From Phyto melanocephala (lineage: Eukaryota; Arthropoda; Insecta; Diptera; Rhinophoridae): DNA of 64,000 nucleotides. Location of the stretch: NCBI GenBank assembly GCA_941918925.1, contig OW799233.1:31068421-31132420 (forward strand), written 5' to 3'. Of the stretch, positions 12,780 through 24,600 are shown one piece after another. Positions within the stretch are counted from its first letter, which is position 1. The number at the start of each line of letters is the position of its first letter. The notes beneath the pieces were generated by a model. That model did no database searches. It was given only the letters and a program-made list of their open reading frames with translations, and was not told the DNA's origin. The translations under genes and the position numbers were made by a program.

Positions 12780-13840
12780 TGGACGATAACGTATCTTGTC
12801 ACGTCATGCATCCATACAAGTCCAATTGTTCCAAAAACTTTTACCAGTTGAATACCATCAAATACTTCCTTGTGCAACATGCTTCATATAGTTCAATATT
12901 CACAGAATATAATGAGTTCAATAACAATTTAATAATGTGTGAAATATGTTTAGACTATAATACAAATCTTAAAATTTCAACCAGATTTTGTAAGAGCAAA
13001 ATGTAAAATTTCTCCGGGCGGTTACTTCGTACTTTGATTTGAACATAATTTTTTCGAATTGATAGAAATACTAGCACAGCTTATTATGTTTGCCAGTGAT
13101 TATATTAAAATACACTTCTAATCTAATGAAATGCTCCACTTAAAAAAAATTTTTAAACAATTTAAAAAATACGGTTCGTTTGTTAACTTTACATCCCTTT
13201 TTGCTCTCATGTTTCCTTCTACTAATCACAATTTGTTTTACACTATTCTACTTTGCTCATTCTACACGAATTTTTGACAGATCTTACGATTTGAATAATA
13301 GTCCAAACTGGTCTTAAGCAACGTATGCGTTTTTGGTCTATGCAAAATTCAGACTTAATCAACTGCATTAATTGCATTCGCCCAATTGTCCATTAAAGTA
13401 TGCAGTGATATCATAAAGAGTTATAGGGACTTACTTCTTCGAGAATGAAGTTGGTAATGCACTGACGATGAATGAGAAGAAATATCGTACTACGATTAAT
13501 ATTTTTATACCTTATGAAAGCCAACAAGTGGTTCCAGCATGATGGAGCAACAGCATATGGCCCGTGCCACAATTTCTCTTAAAAATTAAATTTTTGATGA
13601 CAGAATTATTTGAAGAAATTTAAGATTCAACTTTTCAGAACGTTCACCAGATTTTACTACACCTGATTATTTTCTGTTTTGTCAAAGAGCAAGTATAGTT
13701 CCAAACTACAGAAAAACTAAAACACAAAATTTAAGCTAAGATCTGGGTAATAGAGCCTGAAACTTTACGTGCATTTATGCAAAATGCATGTTTAAGAGCC
13801 CAATTGTACATCGATGAAAATATTGTTTATTCTTTGATAT
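12780..13840 (+). pseudogene. Degenerate Tc1/mariner-type transposase
   Basis: Scattered frames on the + strand match successive transposase blocks. An HPYK segment with KLLPVEYHQ lies near 12805-12870. After a gap, VIGTYFFENEVGNALTMNEK lies near 13410-13480. HDGATA follows near 13540. A C-terminal segment with ETLRAFMQNACLRAQL spans 13758-13810. At least four frameshifts and several stops separate them. The order and spacing are those of a full-length transposase, so this is an old dead insertion. Terminal repeats were not found. Confidence 0.7.
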
Positions 13841-14253
13841 TGTTTTTCAAAACTGATATAATAGAGAAGCGTGGAAATCTCTTTTTTGAAAAATACAAAC
13901 AGTTAGTGGTCGCTGCTTATTTTAGGGGATCTTCAACAAATGAATGCTTCAAAAGAAAATATTTGAGCATTCAATAAACATAGTTTATACTTAGTAAAAT
14001 TATTTATTTATATTAATATAAAATATTATATATTACAGTTTTTCCAGCTCTGTCGCACAGAAAGAAAAATAATTATACAATAAAATAACACTTGTTGAAG
14101 TTACTACATTCCAATAAATGCTTAAGCAAAATTGTGTCGACAACTTTACACAAAAGCACTCACTTTATTGTTAATTTTTTTACATCAAAATTGCAAGAAT
14201 TTATGGTTTCGTTTGCAAAATGCAAGAAATTGTCTAAAAATATGTTAATATTA

Positions 14254-14815
14254 GGTCTGTCTGCGTACACATATTTTGCATCATTTTATGCAAAATGTTA
14301 CAAAATCTTGCAAAATGTTGTCTGCGTACTCAAAATCTCTTGCAGCGCGAAAGCAAAAAAGAAAATTTTTTGACAGTTGGAAGTTGAGAACTTGCAAAAT
14401 GTTGTTGGAGAAATTTCTTCTTGCACGATCTTGCAACTAGTTTGAACAGCTGTTTTTATTTACTAATTATGAAAGAATTTTTGTGAAACGAAAATAAAAA
14501 TTGAAATTTAACAATGGCAGAGGTAAGTAGTTAGAACATTTTACCGAAATGTAAGTGGATTGGAGATGGCAGAACCGATAAAATTAGCAATTTTTAATTT
14601 ACCGCGAGAATTCACTTTCGCGCACACATATGCTAAAACTCTTTTGCTTTGTAATTTCAATTGTTTACACATCGATCAGCTGTTTTTTTGCAAAATTTTA
14701 CTGGATACTGTCTGCTTACTTTTTGATATATTTTTAGCCGCCTGAGTAAAATTGGTTTTACTCTCCCAAAAAAATTTACTAAGTATTTGCTACTGGAAAA
14801 GTACGCAGACAGACC
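14254..14815. mobile_element. 562-bp MITE with ggtctgtctgcgtac ends and TA duplication
   Basis: The ends are perfect 15-bp inverted repeats (ggtctgtctgcgtac), flanked by TA on both sides (14252-14253 and 14816-14817), as in Tc1/mariner-type MITEs. Related motifs recur inside (tgtctgcgtact near 14320, tgtctgcttact near 14709). The interior contains ATGGCAGAG followed directly by GTAAGTAG at 14514, which looks like a captured first exon and splice donor. No transposase is present. Confidence 0.8.
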
Positions 14816-15471
14816 TATTATTGAGAGCATAAGTAAACTAAAATGAGAGCAGCAATAATTTTTTTTTATAATAAACAAATATTTTAAGAAAAAATATATT
14901 ATATATTATGCCTGTTTTCTACGATGAGTTTAAAATGACAATTTGTATGCATGAGCATACAAGCTTAAGCATTCATAAGTTATTACTTTTCATTTTTTTG
15001 TAGCAATTTTCGGATTTATTTAATTTAATATAGTCAAAATATATTAATTTCACAAACTTCTTACAACTTCGACCAGCTTAAATAATTGGCCATTTACTCC
15101 ACACATATATTGTATAATTTTAGGTGCAACAACATTTCAAACCACAGTATATTAATTTGGTAAAGCTGATACATTCGACTACGCCGAATTTTTCACTATT
15201 TTTGTGTATCTTTGAATTTTAGAAAAGATGCTTATAACTATGAATAATTTCTTATTTTTAACTTCAACCGAGAAAGACATAAAAAGATAAAAAAATAAAA
15301 TTAAATGGCATTTAATATAATATGTACATACATGCATACATACATACTGTACAATAATTTCTTTAAAGGAATAAACATTTTTTCACATAATATTTGTGTA
15401 CTATCTAAAATGATAATATAAAACAAATTTTTAAGTCGTACTATTTAATTGTGAATGTATAAAACGCTAAA

Positions 15472-15626
15472 CTATTTTTTAATGTAACGCAGTAATTGAA
15501 ATTTTTTATATGATTTAACGTGATGTAATTCTAGCGAAGACGATGACGTATCCGTTGTTGGTAATACCATAGAATGATGATGATATTGCTGATGGTAACG
15601 TGTTGGTATGGCATCATAAAGGGTCT
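15472..15626 (-). CDS. Alternative distal terminal exon of the arrestin-domain gene
   Basis: The exon begins after a pyrimidine tract and ...ATATAG at 15627. It is in the same phase (1) as the donor at 20928 and adds Lys-388 followed by 50 residues before a stop at 15474-15472. The tail is rich in His, Tyr and Ser (YHQQYHHHS) and basic at its end, with no PPxY. Use of this exon would replace the PPSY-bearing tail. The proximal exon carries its own stop, so the two are mutually exclusive. Evidence is splice phase and composition only. Confidence 0.5.
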
Positions 15627-18600
15627 CTATATTTAAAGAACATAAACCGGGTAAAAAAGAAAAAAAAAACACAGATAGAGACAAATATTAATAAATAGGA
15701 GTTATAAGAGAAACAATTCTTTCTTAACACTTAAGTAATTATGAAAAATGTTTTTTAAGAAAATTGTGTTTATAATAATAATTTTGTTCGTATTAAAAAC
15801 ATTTTTAATACCCTTCACATGGGTTTGTCGTTCAATTTGTATTCATTTTTGACCTAATAAAATATATACTTATTTTGTATTCTTATAAAAATAGAAGTCT
15901 ATTTAGCTATGTTAGCCCGTGTGAGCGTTGAAATCAACTTTTTGAAGCCACCATATATCCCATGGATTCGTATATAGTATCAGCTTATTTGAAGTACGTT
16001 CGAAAGTTGTGGTATTGAAATCTAGCACATTAACCTATTCAGTTTATAAGAAATGAGTAAAACGGTTGCCTCTATTTTTCTAAATATTATTGCTTCAAAA
16101 AATAGAAACTTTCATTCCCAAAATACTTTATAGAAAGATTTGTTTGTATTTGTTGGTATGTTAATTGTTGGAAAGATCGGTCACTAATCGGCAAAATTAA
16201 ACAAAAAAATTCTGGAAATTTTGTTTACGGGTAGAGTTTTAAATCGGGATTAGAAACAACAATTTATCGAAGGAAAAAATATTGGGAATTTTCAATGACA
16301 AAAAAATGTTAAATCACTTCTTCCACTCCGTTTGAGGTAAACTTAAAACGTTGACGTCTTTTGTAGAGTATGACTCGTTGGAAGGCCCATGTCCCCCGGC
16401 TTTGACATGAAAATCCACGATTCGTCACGTGTTGTGTTTTCAAAGACAGGTTTTGGAGCACTTATCATATTTTTTAGCATTTCTTGCGACCAATAGGCAC
16501 GAGATTTGTTTAAACGATTGTCAACTTATGTAGGATCTAACGCGAAAAAATCTTTTATAGCTAAATGTTCATGAAATATTGAATGTATGTTATCCCGACT
16601 AATACCTAAGGTTGCCTAAATTTTATGATAAATTTTATAACGATCTTGCAGTACCACTTCACGCGCAGCATCAATGTTTTTCGAAACAATAACAACTAAG
16701 GAGCAAGGAGAAAATAACGGACACTATTGAATCCAATAAGCCATTGATTAACATTGGTCCTTAATGACACTTTATCGATTTGAGTTCATGGATGTACTGC
16801 TGTAATTTAATCTACGTTAAAGATTATGAAAAAATTATCGGTCGAAAATTTTTTGGCCTTGGCCGACATGCATTTTACAAATAAATAAACAACACAGATA
16901 GCGTTCGAACACCAAAAGTTGCTAAGTACGTATATTGTAAAAAATGTCAAATTTTATCAAAAGGAATGTCAGTTGCCAGATTGCAGCTCAATTCAGAAGT
17001 TTAAAGGGCAAACCTCGTAATTTATGAAGTTTCTCAAGCCCCTAATCAATTTTTTAATTACATAAAATAAAAACTCTATACTCGAAAATTGTTTCTGACT
17101 GAAGGATCGGTTTAAAAATAACTTAGATATAAGTGCCAAAATTCTTTCCTATGATTTTCAAACAAAAAATAATTTTGACAGCTTTTAGAAAATTGAGAGG
17201 GCTTTGGGTATTCTATGAAATAGCTTGAATTGCAGATTATAAAACGCTATAACAAATATAAAATACATGATGGCCACCACTACAAAATGGCGTACAATAA
17301 ATTTATGTATAAGTTAAATTTAGTATAAAATTTTTTTCACCCTTTATCCCTGAAATTATTAATTTCAAATTAAGGTGCTTGATCAGTAGAATATAGTAAG
17401 TTACGAAAAAGTGTGAAATTTAAGGCGGCGTCCAAAAAAAGGTATTGTCATCCGAAATAGTAAAACATAAATAAATCTAGAAATTCTAGGCTCCTCTACG
17501 GCTATGTATACCTATGTGAAGGGTCAGATTCGGCACGGCCGAATATTGTACTCTTAACTATTTTTAATAATTTGTGTAAATTTATTTGTTTTAAGGCGTG
17601 CAATATTAGATTATCAATTATAAAAAAATAAGTACAAAATGTATATCTATAAAAATTTTGTTTTAAAAAATTTTAACATACCAAATATTTTGTTTAAAAT
17701 TTATGTTAAAAAATTAATAAATATGCAAATTTTTTCTTTTATAAATGTATATGCTGACTAACTACTTTGTTTTTAAAATGTACAAACAAAAAAAAATATT
17801 TTGTTAGTTAACTAGTTAAATTGTTATAAAAAAAAGTATGACAATTGTTAGGAATTAATATTATTCGGATTCAACATTAGAATCATCACTACCGGGTGGT
17901 ATAATGGGCGTTTCGTAATCATAGTAGACAGGATAGCGTGGTTTAAAATTTTCCGTTTTGGTATTGGTCGCTACGCTAGACATGCTCACGTTTTCCATGT
18001 ATTCTGTGTCATCGTAAAACTTTTCACTTAAAGCCATTGCATCCTCGTACGAAGGCGGCACTGTAGAAGAAATACAATTTGTTTAAATATTTACGTTTTA
18101 TAAATAAAAAGCATGCTTTTTGTCTAATTTGTCATAAAAGAAAGTATTTTTCGATTAATTGTTTTTATATCTAGTTTGATAATTAAATACATATTAATAA
18201 GAGAATGTTTTAATAAAAAACGCATACAATTTTGATATCTGTTCAGCTGGTCTAAGTTGAAACAATCTACTTATTTAATTAAAACTTAAAAAAATTTTAG
18301 TTTGAAAATATTTATCTCAAAATTTTCTGTGTTTGATCAGTATTTTATATTTTGGCACTTTTACTAAAAGTTACGTATTTAAGTCTTTTTTGGACAGTTT
18401 TTCTTACAATTTTTTTTTTGCGAAAAATTATTTGTAGAAAATAATTTAGAGTTAACCTTTGTGTCTACAACCAAAAAATTTCCGTTAAACATACAACCGT
18501 CATACCCGGTCGTACCCTTTGCAAAGGAATTTGTTCAGATGAGACCATTTTTTTGTTTTTTTCATCGAATTGAATGATTTGCAGTCGTATTTCTGTATGC

Positions 18601-21600
18601 TTTTAAAAAAGGGATTCCCATTATTTATCTTAGCTCGTATGTTTGAAATATAAAGCACAGTGTACACAGTATCGTAAACACAATTTGTTAGCAAATTAAA
18701 TTAGTTTTTAGCCGTTATATCAGATTTGATAATGATAGTTCACGCCATCACCGTAAAGAAAGTGATACAACAGCAGCAATATCTGACACATTTCTGATGC
18801 TGAATAGAAACCTACAGAACAACTATATGGCAGAAGCCAACATAACTGTTGATGAGTAACTTTATCCCTTTCGTGGTGGCACCGGATGTACTCAGTATAT
18901 TCCTTCAAAACTGCCGAAATATGGGATAAATGTTTGGTGGGTTTGTGATTCTCTTACATCTTATCCACGCAGTAGACAGATATATTGGCTTGGCGCCTTC
19001 TGGAGAAAGGGTTAAAAATAAGGGTGAACGCGTAGTCAAAGATTTGTATTGCACCGTTTTCGTGGAAGTGGACATAACATCGTCTGTGACAACTTTTTTA
19101 CAAGTTACAATTTGGCCTCTTCTTTGATCTTGGACTATAACTTGTCCATCTTGGGCACCGTGAACTAAAGGCGAACATTTGCTCCGATTGAATTTTCTAT
19201 ACCCCGAGGAAGATAAGTAGAAGAAAATGGTAGTAGTATTCTTTGGATTTAGCAACAACATTATTATGTGCTTATATATCGCGAAAAAAAAAACAAATCG
19301 GTTGTGCTACTATTTACATCTCATTATAACACCGAGGTTGGATACTGGATTATAACAAATGCAAAGGTGTAGTTGACAACATGGATAAATGTCTTTGCGA
19401 ATATACGACAAAGAGGAGAACAAATAAATGGCCCTTAGCATTTTTTTTTAAATATAATTGACGTTGCTGCATTTGAAGCTTTTGTCATCTATATGGAAAT
19501 AATCCCAGCCTTAAATCCTCAACGAGCCGAAAAAGACTGTTTCTTCAAAAATTTAAATACACAGTTAGCTATGAACGCAATTCAGAGCTGCTCGGAAAAT
19601 CAAAATCAAAAATTATGACACATTTTTCATCTCGCAGTGGAATTGAATGCAAGATGGGCCAAACAGTAAAGTCTTATACTGTTACTGAACCATATAGTGT
19701 TCACGAAGAACGCGACGCTTCTGGTAGAAAAAAGCACAAAGGAAGTTGCTACATGTGTGAAAAGAGGAGATCAACAAGAAACCAGTTTGTGTTCAGCATT
19801 TGAAGGATGTAACTTTTTGTCATCTATGAGCAAAGTAGAAAAAACAACGATACAAAAAACAATATAACTATTTATACGTATAAATGAATATACAATGTAC
19901 ATACACACAAACTTGTGGTTCAAAAATATTTTTATTTACGTGTGTAATTTTTAAATTTTTTGAACTTTAATTAAAAAAGTCTTTGAAGTGTTCTTTGCTT
20001 ACCCGGGTATGTCAGATGTATGGTTAAGGGGTAAATCTCGAAAAAAATTATTTTTTAAATTATTTCTTTAGATGTTGAAAACCCATATTTTAGGCACATA
20101 TTTAAATTTTCAAGTCGATACCTTATCAGAAAGCGAAAATATATTGAACGAAATATTAAAAACTTACCCAGGTAGGTGGTTGTAGACATAAGGGTTAATG
20201 GGGAACTACACTTTTTGGAAGAAAATTGTTCTTAAAGAAAATTTTACAATAAATCATTATTATTAGTGTAAAAGATAATAAAATAAAAAAAGTACGGATA
20301 TGGTAATTTTTTTTTCAATATTAGATAATTTACGTTATATTAAGGATATTAAACTGTTATTGAAATATTATAGTATGATCAAGTTAGAACATATTATGGT
20401 CATAAGGGATTATAATACATTTTTGTAGGACCATAGTATGATTATGAATAGTAACTTGACTGTTCTAATATTAAAAATCTTTTATATGTATGATTCATTT
20501 TAACTTGTTTTATAACTATAGTAAAAGTAATTTAGTTGTTTACGATATATTGAATATTTTGGATATAAAGAGTTCTTTGTGAGAAATCAATTAAAAAATA
20601 ATAATAAAATAAATAGATTTTAAAAACTAATAGTTTGAGTATTTTTCTTAAATACTAAAATTAAAAATAAATAAAAAGCATAAAAATAATATTTCTTAAG
20701 AATATAAAAAGTAAAAAACTAAGGCTTGTACTCATAAAAAAATGTATTATAAATCTATTTAAAAAAAATTTGTATGAATAATTTAAAATAAAATACATTT
20801 CATAACTCATTTGAAATTTTAGGACTATGGATGTATTTCATAAGCAAATAAATTTAATTTCTTTAATATTCAAGTTTAAAACACTTTTAGCTTTAAAGTT
20901 ACAAAATAATAAAAAATAACAACTCACTCAATGCTATATATTCTGGTGGATTGTCGGTTGTATCAGTCACCATTATAGTGTGTGTATTTTGATTTGGATC
21001 TTCTTCGTCTGCTAGTATACTGACATCATCAGCTAGAGTTGTCATTGGAGCCGGTAACTCATTTAGTGGACCACGTATAATACTATTGTTATTTGACTGC
21101 AATATAGCACTTCCACTACCAACACAACTCGTACCAACTTCTCCACCACCAGCTACACCACCACCCGTATCCATTATAGGTATACTGCCTATGGTCACTG
21201 GTACTTTCAATTTCATCTTCCAATGAAACTCTGTTGGTTTAACAATAATCTTAATGGCATAATTTACATTTATAGGACACGTTGTTTTAGCCGATGTCGG
21301 CGGTATAGATGGCAGTTCTATATAGCCTCGATAAACTTTACGACTCCAGCGCAAAACATTACCAAATTGTTTGCAGGCTATCAAGTGTTTATCATAGCGA
21401 TACTCATGCTGGGGATCGTGGCTCTCATAGGAGACCTCTTGTTTTAGCTTAACTTCACATTCGGTTATGTCTATGGAGGATTCATTGTTGATGTACAAAA
21501 CGAAATGGATTTTTTGCCCAGGCGCATAACCACAATAGGGTGTGGAAAATTTAACGGTTAAGGGACCGGTAGGGCAGCAAAAACTCCAAAACCGTTTGCG

Positions 21601-24600
21601 ATCGAGAATATCTAAGGGGACCTAAAATTAAATGGATTATAATTAAAGTTTTTTTTAAACTTAAAAATTAAATTCACCAACCTTATATAGGGCATCGGCA
21701 TTTAAATCTAGTGGCTGTATTACGGTAAATGGCAATTTAAAAACTTTCGGATAACGTCCTGGCCTATCTATTGTTGTTATTATTTCATAGTGTATTTGAC
21801 CATATTTCCCATCAAACGATGTTGGCAAATTGTCCGGCAGTATAACATGAAATGTATATGAATATTCACCAGCTAACCAATCCATATATGTTGTTGTACC
21901 ACACGAGCCCAAAACATATGAACGCGACGACAAATACGAGCGATACGCACGACACATGGATCGTTCATTGTCACGGGGATAACCCTTTTTTATCCAGCGT
22001 ATCTTTGCATAACCATTAACGGTAATGTGTATGGCTGAAAAAAAATGTTAAAGATAAAAAAATTAAAACCGCTTTTGCAGCCAGGATCATTGACACTTAA
22101 GAAAATATTTCCAATTTTTCTCGGGCCTCTAAATTTTTTTTCTCGTTTTTATATATTATTTTTAAATTATGCTCACATATTGTAGGTATACAAAAAGATT
22201 GAAATATTACAGAAATTCTAGCTTATATAGTACTTAAAGCAAAATGGATTTTAGTTCAATGAAATTTACTTTAATCAAAAACAAAACTGATCTTGTTTGA
22301 GCGAATCTTTAGTGCACAGTCGCCACTTATTGACATAGTGATTAAAATGTTGAAAGAAACAGCAAAGCCATCGATAATACAATAGATTTAAATAAATTGT
22401 AAAATAGTAATCAATATGATATCCTTTTTTAATGTGGCATCATTTATCTCTTTGTTCATCTTAACAATTTCCTATTACTCTCCTAATATTCATATAACAT
22501 CTCTCAATACAAAGAAACAAAATTTAAACTTAATAATATAAAGTGTAATTAGGCGCCACCGCAATTTAATGTTGACATTGTAATTAATTTTCCACTGCAA
22601 TTTCATTACATGTTCGAGTATTATTTTAAGCTTCTATTCTCAAAGGAGCTCTAAAACAAAAACAACAATACTAGCGCCAGCAGTAGTTGCAATACACTTA
22701 AAAGGGTTGTACAGACACACACGTGTACTAAGCTGCACCCTACATCTGGCGTTGTTGCATCGTGTAAACTGAATTCTTACAAATGAGCTTAAAATTAACA
22801 ACTATTGGGTTTATCCATACAAAAATGCTGATTTTTTTAATTTTTAGCTTTTCGATACATTTGCACAATATATATTTATTCAATATAATGGCGATTGCTA
22901 GCAATGACCTTCTTCCATCTTTTCGGTAACATATGGATTGCAGGCCAAAAGAACTGCTTATATTTTGAGAACAAGAATGCGGCAAGCCAATGGCGGTATA
23001 ACTTCGCGTTAACATATTTCTAAATAATTTTCATCTGGTATTGCAACATGTGGGCGAGTGTATCCATGATAAAAAAAGATAAGGGTTTCATGTCTGGCTA
23101 CATATTCTGGGCCTTTTACGGTTAATAATCTCCTCAAATGAGGTTACAGGTTGCTTCTGCTGGTCTGGCCAGGTTTGAACACCATTTTGATCCAACCAAA
23201 TGCAGAGCATTACCTTATCGCTAAAGATATTTCGCTTTAGTAAAAATTAAGCAGGTTATCAGAGTTTCACACACGATCTCTAATGCTTCGGGTTAACGTA
23301 ATATAACTATTTTTTATCGCAAGTAATGATTCAATGCCAAACTTTTTTATTGCTTAACGTCCAAGCAGTACTTACGATGAATCCTACTGTTCAAACATAT
23401 TTCAAAAAGTTGTGTTGACGAGCTCACAATAAATTAGAAAGTTGTTTGACAACAATATTCATAGAACTATGTTTGTCTCCAATTCTTGATATTTACACGG
23501 CACTACATCTCATATGAATCCTGTATTTTTAAGTTATTCATCCAAAATAAAAAATGTCAATGCTTACTCGTATTCGTAAATATATCTATAAAAACACATT
23601 AAGATTATTCGTGTCTGAATAATGTTCAAGTCAAGTTTTTAACGTTTTCTGTTAGACCACATATAGACACATCACCCTTAAAAATGTTGTGGGCTATGGT
23701 TCCACAAAACGGATTTATAGCCACTTAAAAAGAGCTTAAACCCATTTCATTCTCTTAAATTGTATGCAATAAATAGTAAAAAATTGAGTTACTAATAAAA
23801 ACATGAAACACATGAACATATACCCAGCAAAAAGCGAAAAACATTTTAGAGAATTCTAAATTATTTGTATTAAAGCAATAATTATTAATCATTTCCCAAA
23901 TGCGAAACAGTTTGTCATAAATGATGTGCTTAAAAATTAATGCAACATCATGCAAAATTTCTTATACAATTCATGTAAAGAAAGAAAGTTAACTCATGTA
24001 ACAGTGGATGCTTTTCACCATTTGTGCATGAGTTCTGTGCACTCGTTCAAACAGAGTGCAGTTAAAATATTCATGTAAACACATGATCTCCGGTGACACT
24101 CTAATGTTAAAATCATTAGTGCTTTTATCTAAATTTAATTCTTCGTCACCAGTTGAACCCCTGCAAATTCGCTTTTTTTCATAGATTTTCTTGCTGGGTA
24201 TTTAAGCCAAATCATTTTCGTTTCACCGAATAGCTCTTTGCGTTTTTCTAGTTTTTTTTTGATTTGGTGGCAACACTAACATAACTTGTTTCATATAGAT
24301 TAACTTGAATTATATTTTCCCCCAACCTATAGGATGCTTTCCTAATCTGTCTAGACCTATTTGCAAACCTTTCCTTACTATAGCATGCTTTGTGGTCACA
24401 GTAATGGCTAAATGCCAAAAACATAGTCGTAAGTACCAACACAAACTATTTTTCAAAAATGTTTTTAACTAAAAATAGGATATAATTATATAGAGCACAT
24501 TAAAGATAAAATGGTCATAATGCACAATGACAACAACAGATAATCGTAACAACAACTGCAATATTAAAACAGGAACTACAAATATTACAGTTTGTTCAAG

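Noticed and set aside
21223..21447. 74-codon open frame on the plus strand
   Set aside because: Antisense shadow of arrestin-domain exon 3.
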